NCBI RefSeq assembly: GCF_016858125.1
Contig: NZ_CP064781.1
Span: 2,427,501 to 2,491,500, forward strand
Length of the DNA stretch: 64,000 nucleotides
Direction: 5' to 3'
Source: Azospira restricta
GTDB lineage: Bacteria > Pseudomonadota > Gammaproteobacteria > Burkholderiales > Rhodocyclaceae
The notes beneath the pieces are model-generated. The model ran no database searches. It was not told the origin of the DNA and saw nothing but the letters and a program-made list of their open reading frames with translations. Shown piece by piece: positions 17,811-27,324 of the stretch (position 1 is its first letter; every line of letters begins with the position of its first letter). A program made the translations under genes and the position numbers.

Positions 17811-18980
17811 TCAGCGCACCGAGCGGTAGGCCTCCGCGCGCTGCCGCTTGCTGAGCACCACCTGCCACAGCAGCCCCTGGCGCGAGCGGAAGAAGCCGGC
17901 GCAACACATCAGGTAGTAGCGCCACATGCGGTAGAAGCGCTCGTCGTAGCGCGCCTGCAGCGTCGGCCAGGCGCGGTCGAAATTTTCCCACCAGGCCATC
18001 AACGTGCGGTCGTAGTCGGTGCCGAAGTTGTGCCAGTCCTCGATCAGGAAATGCTTCTCCAGCGCCGCGGCGAGCTCCCGCGCCGAAGGCAGCTTGCCGT
18101 TGGGGAAGATGTGGCGGTCGATCCAGGCGTCGGTGTGCTTGCAGGTCGTGTAGATGCCGATGGTGTGCAGCAGGAACAGGCCGTCGTCTTTCAGCGCGCG
18201 ACGGACCGCCGCGAAGTAGTCGTCGTAGTTCTTCGGCCCGACGTGTTCGAACATGCCGACCGACACCGCCTTGTCGAAGCTGCCCGAGAGCTCGCGATAG
18301 TCCATCAGTTCGATGCTCACCGGCAGGCCGGCGCAGCGCTCGCGCGCAAAGGCCTGCTGCTCGCGCGACACGGTGATGCCCGTGACGCGTACGCTGTAGT
18401 GCTGCGCCGCATGGCGGGCCAGCCCGCCCCAGCCGCAGCCGATCTCGAGCAGGTGTTCGCCGGCGCGCAGCTCGAGCTTGCGGCAGATGAGGTCGAGCTT
18501 GGCGCGCTGGGCTTCCGCCAGCGTCGCGGCGTTCGGCCAGTAGGCGCACGAGTAGCTCATGCTCGGGTCGAGCATCGCCTGGAAGACGTCGTTGCCGATA
18601 TCGTAGTGGTGCGCGCCGACCTGGAAGGCGCGGCGCACCGACTGCAGGTTGAACAGGCCGTGGCGCAGGATTTCGCCGAGCAGGCGCAGGCGCGTCCAGC
18701 GCCCGATGCGGACGTCGGCGTCGATGCGCATCAGGCGGGCGAACAGCTCGTCGAGGCGCAGGCATTCCCACTGGCCGTCCATGTAGGCCTCGCCGAAGCC
18801 GAGCGACCCCTGCGTGAGGATGCGCCGGTAAAGGCGCTCGTCGTAGACCTGGATATCCCAGGGGGCGTCGCCGTTGAAGGCGACGCCGGCCTCGGCGGCC
18901 AGTTCGGCGAGCACGGCCGGCGCCGTGCTCCGGCTGCTTCCGGGGGGCAGGCTGCCGCTCAACCACGCATCCGTCTCCAT
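17811..18980 (-). CDS. cfa: Cyclopropane-fatty-acyl-phospholipid synthase
   Basis: A 389-residue SAM-dependent enzyme that adds a methylene bridge to unsaturated acyl chains of membrane phospholipids. The N-terminal lipid-binding part carries GSLGFGEAYMDGQWECLRLD. Then come HHYDIGNDVFQAMLDPSMSY, the SAM motif LEIGCGWGG, SVGMFEHVGPKNY, and the C-terminal YYLMCCAGFFRSRQGLLWQV with the conserved cysteine. The start METDAWLSG (18980) is preferred because GAGG lies just upstream and the length then matches E. coli Cfa; two further in-frame ATGs lie upstream at 19019 and 19055. Confidence 0.93.
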   Translation of the reverse strand: METDAWLSGSLPPGSSRSTAPAVLAELAAEAGVAFNGDAPWDIQVYDERLYRRILTQGSLGFGEAYMDGQWECLRLDELFARLMRIDADVRIGRWTRLRLLGEILRHGLFNLQSVRRAFQVGAHHYDIGNDVFQAMLDPSMSYSCAYWPNAATLAEAQRAKLDLICRKLELRAGEHLLEIGCGWGGLARHAAQHYSVRVTGITVSREQQAFARERCAGLPVSIELMDYRELSGSFDKAVSVGMFEHVGPKNYDDYFAAVRRALKDDGLFLLHTIGIYTTCKHTDAWIDRHIFPNGKLPSARELAAALEKHFLIEDWHNFGTDYDRTLMAWWENFDRAWPTLQARYDERFYRMWRYYLMCCAGFFRSRQGLLWQVVLSKRQRAEAYRSVR

Positions 18981-19161
18981 GCGTACCTCGAGCCGAAGAT
19001 TTTGGATTGCCTTCAGCATAATCGCCGGTTTTGCGGATCGCAATCGGTCGCGCATGCGTCCGGCTACGGGCGGATCTTGCGCCGACGACGGCGAGGGGCG
19101 CCCATGCGGGCTCGCCAGCCTGCCGGCGGAGGTGCGAACGGCGCGGCCGTGTCCCTGGAGC

Positions 19162-21279
19162 TCAGGCCGCGCCGGGCTTCAGCGCCTCGATCAGTTCGCA
19201 CTGCGCGCAGCGCGGCTTGCTGCGCGTGCCGCGCCGCTTCTTGTGGTAGCTGCCGTCCGGCCGCATGTCCCAGGCCTGGACGTTGTCGGCGAGATAGACC
19301 TTCAGCCCCTCGTTGATCACCCGCTGCTTCAGCTTCTTGTCGAGGATCGGGAAGCCGAGCTCGATGCGGCGGAAGAAGTTGCGGTCCATCCAGTCGGCGC
19401 TGGAGAGGATCACCTTCTCCTTGCCGCCGGCGTGGAAGTGGAAGATGCGATGGTGCTCGAGGAAGCGGCCGACCACCGAGCGGACGCGGATGTTCTCTGA
19501 CAATCCCTTGATCCCCGGGCGCAGCGTGCACACGCCGCGCACGATCAGGTCGATCTTCACCCCGGCCTGCGAGGCTTCGTAAAGGCGGTCGATCGTCTCC
19601 GGTTCGAGCAGCGAGTTCATCTTGGCGATGATGCGCGCGCGCTTGCCGGCGCGCGCCGCCTGCGTTTCCTCGTCGATTGCGGCGATGATGTTGGCGTGCA
19701 GCGAGAACGGCGCCTGCCACAGGTGCTTCAGCGTCTGCGCGCGGCCGAGTCCGGTCAGCTGCTTGAAGACTTCGTTCACGTCGGCGCCGATCTCCTCGTT
19801 GCAGGTGAGCAGGCCGAAATCGGTGTAGAGGCGTGCGGTGCGCGGATGGTAGTTGCCGGTGCCGAGGTGTACGTAGCGGCGCAGCACGCTGCCGGCCTTG
19901 CCTTCCTCGCGGCGGACGATCATCAGCATCTTGGCGTGCGTCTTGTAGCCGACGACGCCGTAGACGACGTGGGCGCCGACCTCCTCGAGCTTGGTCGCCC
20001 AGCCGATGTTCGCCTCCTCGTCGAAGCGTGCCATCAGCTCGACGACGACGGTGACCTCCTTGCCTGCCTGCGCGGCGCGGATCAGCGAGCGCATCAGCAC
20101 CGAGTCGGTGCCGGTGCGGTAGACGGTCATCTTGATCGCCACCACCTTGGGGTCGGTGACCGCCGTCTCGAGCATCTCGATCACCGGCGTGAAGCTCTGG
20201 TACGGGTGGTGCAGCAGGATGTCGCCGGCGCGGATCGCCGAGAAGATGGTCGGCTTCTTAGCGAGCGCCGCCGGCACCCCCGGCGTGAACCCGGGAAACT
20301 TGAGGTCGGGGCGGTCGACGCTGTCCGGCACCTGCATCAGGCGGACCAGGTTGACCGGGCCGGAGACGCTGTACAGGTCGTCCTCGGCCAGCCCGAACTG
20401 CTCGAGCAGGAAGCGCTGCATCTGCGGCGAGCAGTCGTCGGCGACCTCCAGCCGGACCGCGTCGCCGAAGTGGCGCTGCGGCAGCTCGCCCTGGATCTTG
20501 GCGCGCAGGTTCTTGACCTCCTCCTCGTCGACGAAGAGGTCGGAGTTGCGGGTGACGCGGAACTGGTAGCAGCCCTTGACCGTCATCCCGGCGAACAGGT
20601 GGCCGACGAAGGCGTGCAGGATCGACGACAGGAAGACGAAGCCGTAGGGGCAGCCGGCGAGCTCCTCGGGCAGGCGGATGACGCGTGGCAGCAGGCGTGG
20701 TGCCTGCACGATCGCGGCGTTCGAGCTGCGCCCGAAGGCGTCCTTGCCTTCCAGTTCGACGGCGAAGTTGAGGCTCTTGTTGAGCACGCGCGGGAAGGGG
20801 TGCGAGGGGTCGAGGCCGATGGGCGTCAACAGCGGCATCACCTCGCGCATGAAGTGGTCGAAGATCCATTCGCGCTGCGCCTCGTTCCAGCTGGCCCGGC
20901 GCAGGAAGCGGACGCCCTCGTCGGCGAGTTTGGGCAGGATCTCGTGGTTGAGCAGTTCGTACTGCTCGGCGACGATCGCGTGCGCCTCGTCGGCGAGCAG
21001 CCGGAAGACCTCGGCGGCGGTGCGCCCGTCGGTGCCGCGGAAGCTCGAGCCGAGCTTGATCTGCTCCTTGATGCCGGCGGCGCGGATCTCGAAGAACTCG
21101 TCGAGGTTGCTGCTGACGATGCACAGGAAACGCAGGCGCTCGAGCAGTGGCGTCGCGGCGTTCTGCGCCTGCGCCAGCACGCGGCGGTTGAAGGCGAGCA
21201 GGCCGAGTTCGCGGTTCAGGTAATTGTCGGCGGGGAAGCGCTGCCGGCGCGAGCGCAACAGGGTCGGGCGGGTGTTCAT
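19162..21279 (-). CDS. ppk: Polyphosphate kinase 1
   Basis: A 705-residue PPK1, which reversibly polymerises the gamma-phosphate of ATP into polyphosphate. Domain order: N domain starting NYLNRELGLLAFNRRVL, H domain, then two phospholipase-D-like C domains. The autophosphorylated histidine is in GTGNYHPRTARLYTDFG (His478 by count). The second C domain carries VRGVCTLRPGIKGLSENIRV and a later GRFLEHHRIFHF. The C-terminal CAQCELIEAL extension has two cysteines. Divergent from ppx with 149 bases between the starts, so synthesis and breakdown are probably expressed from a shared promoter region. Confidence 0.95.
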   Translation of the reverse strand: MNTRPTLLRSRRQRFPADNYLNRELGLLAFNRRVLAQAQNAATPLLERLRFLCIVSSNLDEFFEIRAAGIKEQIKLGSSFRGTDGRTAAEVFRLLADEAHAIVAEQYELLNHEILPKLADEGVRFLRRASWNEAQREWIFDHFMREVMPLLTPIGLDPSHPFPRVLNKSLNFAVELEGKDAFGRSSNAAIVQAPRLLPRVIRLPEELAGCPYGFVFLSSILHAFVGHLFAGMTVKGCYQFRVTRNSDLFVDEEEVKNLRAKIQGELPQRHFGDAVRLEVADDCSPQMQRFLLEQFGLAEDDLYSVSGPVNLVRLMQVPDSVDRPDLKFPGFTPGVPAALAKKPTIFSAIRAGDILLHHPYQSFTPVIEMLETAVTDPKVVAIKMTVYRTGTDSVLMRSLIRAAQAGKEVTVVVELMARFDEEANIGWATKLEEVGAHVVYGVVGYKTHAKMLMIVRREEGKAGSVLRRYVHLGTGNYHPRTARLYTDFGLLTCNEEIGADVNEVFKQLTGLGRAQTLKHLWQAPFSLHANIIAAIDEETQAARAGKRARIIAKMNSLLEPETIDRLYEASQAGVKIDLIVRGVCTLRPGIKGLSENIRVRSVVGRFLEHHRIFHFHAGGKEKVILSSADWMDRNFFRRIELGFPILDKKLKQRVINEGLKVYLADNVQAWDMRPDGSYHKKRRGTRSKPRCAQCELIEALKPGAA

Positions 21280-21389
21280 CGCGTGCAGTAGTCGGCTGGG
21301 CGGAAGGCGTTATCGTGTTTCAGGAATATTACGCCAGTATTTCAGCGGCGCGGGATCGCGCTCCGGCCGGGGCTTCGCGCCGCCGATGC

Positions 21390-21395
21390 TAGAAT
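21390..21395 (+). promoter_or_regulatory. Putative -10 of the ppx promoter
   Basis: TAGAAT at 21390-21395 in the ppk-ppx intergenic region, 33 bases upstream of the ppx GTG. A -35 is weak (GGCTTC-like at about 21371). GGAGAG (21410-21415) may be the ribosome site, though it is rather far from the start. Confidence 0.4.
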
Positions 21396-21428
21396 GCCGG
21401 CATTGTCACGGAGAGAGCGGGCGGGCCG

Positions 21429-22949
21429 GTGGGGTACGAACTGATAGCGGCGGTTGATCTGGGATCCAACAGTTTCCGGCTGCAGGTCGGGCGGGTCCTG
21501 GACGGGCAGATCTACCCGCTCGACGCGATCAAGGAGCCGGTGCGGCTGGCCTCCGGCCTGACCGCCGACAAGTACCTCGACCAGGCCTCGCAGCAACGCG
21601 CGCTGCAGGCGCTGTCGCGCTTCGGCGAACGCCTGCGCGGCTTCGCGCCGGAGGCCGTGCGCGCGGTCGCGACCAACGCGCTGCGCGTCGCCAAGAACGC
21701 GCTCGCCTTCCTGCCGCAGGCCGAGCAGGCGCTCGGCTTCCCGATCGAGATCATCGCCGGCCGCGAGGAAGCGCGCCTGATCTACCTCGGCGCGATCCAC
21801 TCGCTGCCGCCGGCGCAGCACAAGCGGCTGGTGGTCGACATCGGCGGCGGTTCGACCGAGTTCATCATCGGCCGCCGCGGCGAGCCGCAGCTGATGGAGT
21901 CGCTGTTCATGGGTTGCGTCAGCTACACGCTGCGCTACTTCCCCGACGGCAAGGTGGACAGGAAGCGCTTCCGCGAGGCGGTGGTGGCGGCCGCCAGCGA
22001 GATCGAGAGCATCGCCCACGATTACCGCCGGTACGGCTGGCGGGAGGCGGTCGGCTCGTCGGGAACGGCGCGCGCGATCGCCGACCTGCTCGAACTGAAC
22101 GAGCTCAACCCGGGTGGCGTCACCGGGCTGACGCGGGAGGGGCTGGAGCGCCTGCAGGCGCTGCTGGTCAAGGCCGGCTCGGCGCCGGCGCTGAATCTGC
22201 CCGGCCTGCGCGCCGACCGCATCCCGGTGCTGCCGGGCGGCATCGCGATCATGAGCGCGGTCTTCGAGACCCTCGGGCTGGAGCGGATGACCTATTCCGA
22301 CGGCGCGCTGCGCCTCGGCGTGCTCTACGACCTGCTCGGCCGCTTCCATCACCACGACATGCGCGACGCGACGGTCGGCCAGTTCATGCGGCGCTACCAG
22401 GTCGACGCGCGGCAGGCGGAGCGCGTGACGCGCACCGCGCTGGAGATGCTGGTGCAGCTCGCCGGACCACCGGCCTCGCCGGAGCAGGAGGCCGACGTGC
22501 AGTTCCTCGGCTGGGCCGCCAGGCTGCACGAGATCGGCATCTCGGTCGCGCACAACGGCTACCACAAGCACGGCGCCTACATCCTGACCTTTGCCGACAT
22601 GCCCGGTTTCTCGAAGAAGGACCAGGCGCGGCTGGCGCTGCTCGTGTTCGGCCACCGCGGCAAGCTGGAGAAGATCACCGCGCTGCCGGCCGGCGACGCC
22701 AACTGGCGGCTGCTGCTGGCGCTGCGCCTGGCCGTGCTGCTGCACCGCTCGCGCGACGGCGTGCCGGTGCCGCCGTTCCGCGTCCGCGAGCAGGCCGGGG
22801 CGTTCGTGCTCGAACTGCAGAACGACTGGCTCGGCGCCCACCCGCTGACCGCCGTCGCGCTCGACGACGAGGTGCGCGCCTGGTCGCGCATCGGCGCCGA
22901 GCTGCGCATCAAGCAGCGCAATCTCGCGCGCGAGCGGGCGGACGAGTAG
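21429..22949 (+). CDS. ppx: Exopolyphosphatase (Ppx/GppA)
   Basis: A 506-residue Ppx/GppA phosphatase using a GTG start. The ASKHA fold shows the phosphate-binding loops AAVDLGSNSFRLQVGR (residues 7-22), VRAVATNALRVAKN (about 76-89), and VVDIGGGSTEFIIGR (about 137-151). The GREEARLIYLG segment carries the catalytic glutamate. A C-terminal HD-like helical domain includes RLHEIGISVAHNGYHKHGAYIL. It releases terminal phosphates from polyphosphate or removes the 5' phosphate of pppGpp; proximity to ppk favours the first. Confidence 0.93.
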   Translation: MGYELIAAVDLGSNSFRLQVGRVLDGQIYPLDAIKEPVRLASGLTADKYLDQASQQRALQALSRFGERLRGFAPEAVRAVATNALRVAKNALAFLPQAEQALGFPIEIIAGREEARLIYLGAIHSLPPAQHKRLVVDIGGGSTEFIIGRRGEPQLMESLFMGCVSYTLRYFPDGKVDRKRFREAVVAAASEIESIAHDYRRYGWREAVGSSGTARAIADLLELNELNPGGVTGLTREGLERLQALLVKAGSAPALNLPGLRADRIPVLPGGIAIMSAVFETLGLERMTYSDGALRLGVLYDLLGRFHHHDMRDATVGQFMRRYQVDARQAERVTRTALEMLVQLAGPPASPEQEADVQFLGWAARLHEIGISVAHNGYHKHGAYILTFADMPGFSKKDQARLALLVFGHRGKLEKITALPAGDANWRLLLALRLAVLLHRSRDGVPVPPFRVREQAGAFVLELQNDWLGAHPLTAVALDDEVRAWSRIGAELRIKQRNLARERADE

Positions 22950-23038
22950 GCGCATGACATGCCCCGCGCGTCCGTGCCGTTTGCCGCTTCCCGCGGAAAC
23001 CCGCCCGCTCCCCGCGGCGTTCCGACGGCAGGCCTGAG

Positions 23039-24157
23039 ATGCTGACGCCGGCGACGATCTCGAGCGAGCTGCGCGACGGTCGCCGCGTCGTCCGACTTGC
23101 CGGCCACTGGACGCTGGCGGTGCTGGCGGAGTCGCTGAACGGCCTCGAGCAGCAGCTGGCCGAACTGGCCGCCGCCGGCGTCGATTGGGATCTCGAGGCG
23201 GTCGAGCGTCTCGACAGCGCCGGCGCGCTGCTCATCTGGCGCGGCTGGGGACGCCGCTGGCCGGCAACGGCGGCGATGCCGGCGGCGCACCGCCATGTCC
23301 TCGAGCGCGCCGCGTCGGTGCCGCATCCCGGTCCGCGCGCACTGGCGGCGCGCCACGACGGTTTCACGCACTGGCTGGGGGCGATCACGCTGCGCGCCGG
23401 GCGGCACGTGCGCGATGCGACGGCGATGGTCGGCCAGCTCGTGCTCGACCTGTTCTGGCTGTGCGCGCATCCGCGCGAGATCCCGCTGCGCGAGTTCTCG
23501 GCGACCGTCTACAAGTCCGGCGCGCTGGCGCTGCCGGTGACGGCGCTGGTCGGCTTCCTGATCGGCGTCGTCGTTTCCTACCTGTCGTCGCTGCAGCTGA
23601 AGCTGTTCGGCGCCGAGGTGTTCATCGTGAACATCATCGGCATGAGCGTCATCCGCGAGCTTGGCCCGGTGCTGGTGGCGGTGCTGGTCGCCGGCCGCTC
23701 CGGTTCGGCGATGACGGCGCAGATCGGCGTCATGCGCGTCACCGAGGAGATCGACGCGCTGGCGACGATGGGCGTCTCCCGCTCGCTGCGCCTGGTGCTG
23801 CCGAAGGTGCTGGCGCTGGCGCTGGCGATGCCGCTGCTGGTGGTGTGGTGCTCGGCGGCGGCGATCTTTGGCGGCCTCTTCGCCGCGCACCTGCAGCTCG
23901 ACCTGTCGTGGGGCTTCTTCATCGACACGCTGCCGCGCGTGGTGCCGCTGCCGAACCTGTGGATCGGCCTCGCCAAGGGCTTCGTCTTTGGCCTGCTGAT
24001 CGGCCTGATCGCCTGCCATTTCGGCCTGCGCGTGAAACCGAACACGGAGAGCCTGTCGACCAAGACGACCAGTTCGGTGGTCGCCTCGATCACCGTCGTC
24101 ATCCTCGCCGACGCGGTGTTCGCGATCATGACCCGCAACGTGGGGTTGCCGCTGTGA
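23039..24157 (+). CDS. MlaE-type lipid ABC permease with N-terminal STAS-like domain
   Basis: A 372-residue protein. Residues 1-105 look like a STAS domain (DLEAVERLDSAGALLIWRGW, with the DSAG loop), the domain that MlaB provides as a separate subunit in E. coli. Residues about 115-372 are the MlaE/YrbE permease. It has FSATVYKSGALALPVTALVGF and the conserved stretch VIRELGPVLVAVLVAGRSGSA followed by MTAQIGVMRVTEEIDALATMGV (the latter given in two overlapping halves in homologues). It is the first gene of an MCE-type phospholipid/sterol transport operon and shares a GTGA overlap with the ATPase gene. Confidence 0.9.
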   Translation: MLTPATISSELRDGRRVVRLAGHWTLAVLAESLNGLEQQLAELAAAGVDWDLEAVERLDSAGALLIWRGWGRRWPATAAMPAAHRHVLERAASVPHPGPRALAARHDGFTHWLGAITLRAGRHVRDATAMVGQLVLDLFWLCAHPREIPLREFSATVYKSGALALPVTALVGFLIGVVVSYLSSLQLKLFGAEVFIVNIIGMSVIRELGPVLVAVLVAGRSGSAMTAQIGVMRVTEEIDALATMGVSRSLRLVLPKVLALALAMPLLVVWCSAAAIFGGLFAAHLQLDLSWGFFIDTLPRVVPLPNLWIGLAKGFVFGLLIGLIACHFGLRVKPNTESLSTKTTSSVVASITVVILADAVFAIMTRNVGLPL

Positions 24158-24927
24158 CGAGGCGCGTGCCGGTGATCGACATCCGCGGCGTATGCACGCG
24201 CTTCGCGGGCGTCAGCGTGCACGAGGACATCAACCTCGTCGTCGAACGGGGCGAGATGCTCGGCCTGGTCGGCGGCTCGGGCAGCGGCAAGACCACGCTG
24301 CTGCGCGAGGTGGTCGGCCTGCTCAAGCCGAGCGCTGGAGAGGTGCGGCTGTTCGGGCACCCGATCCTCGATCCCGATCCGGATGTGCGGCGCGAGGTGC
24401 GCCGCCGCTTCGGCATGCTCTTCCAGCATGGCGCGCTCTTTTCGGCGCTGTCGGTGTTCGACAACATCGCCTTCCCGCTGCGCGAGCTGAGGCGGCTCGA
24501 CGAGGCGCTGATCCGCGACCTGGTGTGGATGAAGATGGCGATGGTCGAGCTGCAGCCCGAGCAGGGGCACCTGATGCCGGCCGAGCTGTCCGGCGGCATG
24601 GTCAAGCGCGTCGCGCTGGCCCGGGCGCTGGCGCTGGAGCCGGAACTGCTGGTGCTCGACGAGCCGACGGCCGGGCTCGACCCGGATCTCAGCGAAAATT
24701 TCGTAGAATTGATCCGCATGCTGCAGCGCGAACTCGATTTCACCGTGATCATGGTCACCCATGATCTGGCGACGCTGGCCGGCCTGGCGACGCGGGTCGC
24801 GGCGCTGGCGGAGCGGCGCGTGGTGGCGCACGGAACCCTTGAGGAGGTCATGGCGGTGGATCATCCCTTCACCCGTAATTTCTTTTCCGGCCTGCGCCAT
24901 ACGGCTGCGCCGGGGGCGGGCGCCTGA
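24154..24927 (+). CDS. MlaF-type ABC transporter ATPase
   Basis: A 257-residue ATPase that energises the MCE lipid transporter. Walker A is GGSGSGKTTLL (about residues 42-52), the Mla-type signature is LSGGMVKRVALARAL (about 147-161), and Walker B is LLVLDEPTAGLDP, followed by MVTHD. The GTG at 24154 overlapping the permease stop is chosen; other GTGs at 24166 and 24172 are possible. Two bases separate it from the MCE gene downstream. Confidence 0.92.
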   Translation: MTRRVPVIDIRGVCTRFAGVSVHEDINLVVERGEMLGLVGGSGSGKTTLLREVVGLLKPSAGEVRLFGHPILDPDPDVRREVRRRFGMLFQHGALFSALSVFDNIAFPLRELRRLDEALIRDLVWMKMAMVELQPEQGHLMPAELSGGMVKRVALARALALEPELLVLDEPTAGLDPDLSENFVELIRMLQRELDFTVIMVTHDLATLAGLATRVAALAERRVVAHGTLEEVMAVDHPFTRNFFSGLRHTAAPGAGA

Positions 24928-24929
24928 GC

Positions 24930-25859
24930 ATGGAAAACCGCGCACACGCGCTGGCCGCGGGCGTCTTCACGCTGCTCCTGCTGTTCGCGGCGGTCGCCGC
25001 CGTGTGGTGGTTCGGCGGCAAGCGCGAGGCGGCGGTCGACTACCTCGTCGTCGCCCGCCAGAACGTCTCCGGCCTCAGCCTGCAGGGGCAGGTCCGCTAC
25101 CGCGGCATCCGCGTCGGCCGCGTCGAGTCGATCCAGCTCGACCGCAAGGATCCGCGCAACATCCTGATCCGCATCAGCATCGCGGAGGACGTGCCGGTGA
25201 CCAAGGGGACGACGGCCAAGCTCGGCTACCAGGGCCTGACCGGCATCGCCCACGTGCTGCTCGAGGATTCCGGCGACAACACCGAGCCTCTCGCCCGCGG
25301 CAGTGAGTTGCCGAAGATCACCATGCAGCCGTCGCTGATCCAGGAGCTGTCCGAGTCCGGCGGCGCGACGCTGAAGCAGGCGCAGCAGCTGCTGACCAGC
25401 GCCAACGAGCTGCTCAGCCCGGAGAACCGCGAGCGCATCGGGCGCACGCTGGCGAATGTCGAAAACAGCACGGCCGGCCTCGCCGCGACGCTGGCCGAGG
25501 CCCGCGCGCTGCTTGCCGATCCGCGCCTGAAGCGGCTCGGGCCGGCGATCGCCAAGATCGACGACGCTGCCGACGGCGCGCGCGGCCTGATCGCCGATGC
25601 GCGGACGCTGGTGCCGCGGCTGGCGGCGCTGACCGAGAGGCTGGACCAGATGATCGGCGAGGCCAACGGCGAAGGCGTGGCCGCGTCCACGGTCCGCCTG
25701 CAGGAACTCGGCCGCGAGCTGACGCAGACCTCGCGCCAGCTGACGCATACGCTGCAGATGCTCGAAGATGCGCCGCAGAGCATGCTCTTCGGTCCGCCGC
25801 CGGCCGCGCCCGGCCCCGGCGAGGCCGGTTTCGTCCCTCCCGCGACTACCCGACCATGA
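24930..25859 (+). CDS. MlaD-type MCE domain protein
   Basis: A 309-residue protein with one N-terminal membrane anchor (AAGVFTLLLLFAAVAAVWWF) and a single MCE domain (about residues 35-120: VSGLSLQGQVRYRGIRVGRV, then TAKLGYQGLTGIAHVLLED). A long alpha-helical region (130-290) is rich in Ala/Leu, as in MCE proteins that span the periplasm as a tunnel or ring. It would bind lipids on the periplasmic side of the permease. Its stop overlaps the lipoprotein start (ATGA). Confidence 0.9.
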   Translation: MENRAHALAAGVFTLLLLFAAVAAVWWFGGKREAAVDYLVVARQNVSGLSLQGQVRYRGIRVGRVESIQLDRKDPRNILIRISIAEDVPVTKGTTAKLGYQGLTGIAHVLLEDSGDNTEPLARGSELPKITMQPSLIQELSESGGATLKQAQQLLTSANELLSPENRERIGRTLANVENSTAGLAATLAEARALLADPRLKRLGPAIAKIDDAADGARGLIADARTLVPRLAALTERLDQMIGEANGEGVAASTVRLQELGRELTQTSRQLTHTLQMLEDAPQSMLFGPPPAAPGPGEAGFVPPATTRP

Positions 25860-26434
25860 AAAGAATCGCCTTCCTGCTGTCCGGCCTGCTGATCCTCGCC
25901 GCGTGCGCCGGCAGCGGCCGCGGGCGCGCCGACATCGCCATCTACGACCTCGGCCCGGCCGCGGCTGCGCCCGCCACCGCCGCGCCGCCCGGCATAGCGC
26001 TCGAGATCCGGCTGCCGGCCTGGCTCGATGCGCAGGCGATGAGCTACCGGCTGGCCTACGCCGACCCGCAGCGCCTGCACGCGTTCGCCCAGGCCCGCTG
26101 GGCGGCGTCGCCGCAGCAGCTGCTGCAGCAGCGCCTGCGCCAGCAGCTGGCGCTGACGCCGGGCGGCGCGCCGTGCACGCTGCGTGTCGAGCTCGACGAT
26201 TTCAGCCAGTCGTTTGCCTCGCCGGGCAGCAGTTCCGCGCTGGTCAGCGGCGAGGCGCTGCTGCTCGGCAAGGGACGAGCGCTGCGCGCGCGCCAGCCGC
26301 TGCGCATCGAGGTGCCGGCGGCGAGCGCCGACGCCGCAGGCGGTGCCGCGGCGCTGGCGGCGGCGGCCGACAGGCTATCGACAACGCTCGCGCAATGGCT
26401 GCAGGGGCAGGACCTCGCGGCCTGCCGCGGCTAA
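25856..26434 (+). CDS. ABC-type transport auxiliary lipoprotein (PqiC-like)
   Basis: A 192-residue lipoprotein. The signal peptide with lipobox LAAC (cysteine near residue 18) is followed by a short linker and the ABC_trans_aux fold: YDLGPAAAA, LEIRLPAWLDAQAMSYRLAY, and LRVELDDFSQSFASPGSS. In PqiC/YrbC-type systems such lipoproteins sit at the outer membrane and receive the MCE tunnel. The start overlaps the MCE gene by four bases, so it is the last gene of the transport operon proper. Confidence 0.87.
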   Translation: MKRIAFLLSGLLILAACAGSGRGRADIAIYDLGPAAAAPATAAPPGIALEIRLPAWLDAQAMSYRLAYADPQRLHAFAQARWAASPQQLLQQRLRQQLALTPGGAPCTLRVELDDFSQSFASPGSSSALVSGEALLLGKGRALRARQPLRIEVPAASADAAGGAAALAAAADRLSTTLAQWLQGQDLAACRG

Positions 26435-26451
26435 CCCGGGGAGACAAGGCC

Positions 26452-27240
26452 ATGGAGCAACAGGAACAGGTGCTGCTGCGCGAGGATCGCGCCGACGGCG
26501 TGACGGTGCTGACGCTGAACCGGCCGGCGCAGTTCAACTCGCTGTCGCTGGAAGTGCTCGGCGCGCTGCAGGCGGCGCTCGACGACATCGCCGGCGATGC
26601 GGCGGTGCGCGTCGTCGTCGTCGCCGGCGCCGGCAAGGCCTTCTGCGCCGGTCATGACCTGCGCGAGATGCGCGCCCATCCGGAGAAGGCCTTCATGCAG
26701 CAGCTGTTCAAGGCGATGGCGAAGGTATGCACGACGCTGCAGCGCCTGCCGCAGCCGGTGATCGCGCGCGTGCACGGCGTCGCCACCGCCGCCGGCTGCC
26801 AGCTGGTCGCCGCCTGCGACCTGGCGGTGGCGGCGGACGTTGCCCGCTTCGGCACGTCCGGCATCAACGTCGGCCTGTTCTGCACGTCGCCGGGCGTTGC
26901 CCTGTCGCGCAACGTCGGCCGCAAGGCGGCGCTGGAGATGCTGCTCACCGGCGGCCTGATCGACGCACCGACGGCGCTGCGCGAAGGGCTGGTCAACCGC
27001 GTCGTGCCGGAGGACCGGCTGAACGAGGAAGTCGCCGCACTGGCTGCGGCGATCGTCGCCAAGTCGCCGCTCGCTGTCGCGATGGGCAAGCGCGCCTTCT
27101 ACGAACAGCTGGAGATGGGGGTCGAGGCGGCCTACCAGCTGGCCGGCGAGACGATGGCCTGCAACATGATGGCGGCCGACGCCGCCGAGGGCATCGACGC
27201 TTTTACCGAGAAACGTCCGCCGGTATGGCGCGGTGACTGA
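26452..27240 (+). CDS. Crotonase-fold protein, ECHDC3-like
   Basis: A 262-residue enoyl-CoA hydratase/isomerase superfamily member. It has LNRPAQFNSLSLEVLGAL, the first oxyanion segment GKAFCAGHDLREM, the second ATAAGCQLVAACD, and GINVGLFCTSPGVALSR. At the two positions where classical hydratases carry catalytic glutamates this protein has Gln (GCQL instead of GCEL) and Gly (SGI instead of PEI). This matches the ECHDC3 branch as I remember it, so calling it an enoyl-CoA hydratase would be unsafe. GGGAGACAAGG precedes the ATG. It lies 17 bases after the Mla-type operon and may be co-transcribed. Confidence 0.85.
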   Translation: MEQQEQVLLREDRADGVTVLTLNRPAQFNSLSLEVLGALQAALDDIAGDAAVRVVVVAGAGKAFCAGHDLREMRAHPEKAFMQQLFKAMAKVCTTLQRLPQPVIARVHGVATAAGCQLVAACDLAVAADVARFGTSGINVGLFCTSPGVALSRNVGRKAALEMLLTGGLIDAPTALREGLVNRVVPEDRLNEEVAALAAAIVAKSPLAVAMGKRAFYEQLEMGVEAAYQLAGETMACNMMAADAAEGIDAFTEKRPPVWRGD

Positions 27241-27324
27241 CACGTACCATCTGAATAGCTTCCGGGGGTGAGTCTAAGCGGTTGTGGCGAGCAGCAAACA
27301 ATACGTACAAAAAGGGGCTGCCTT

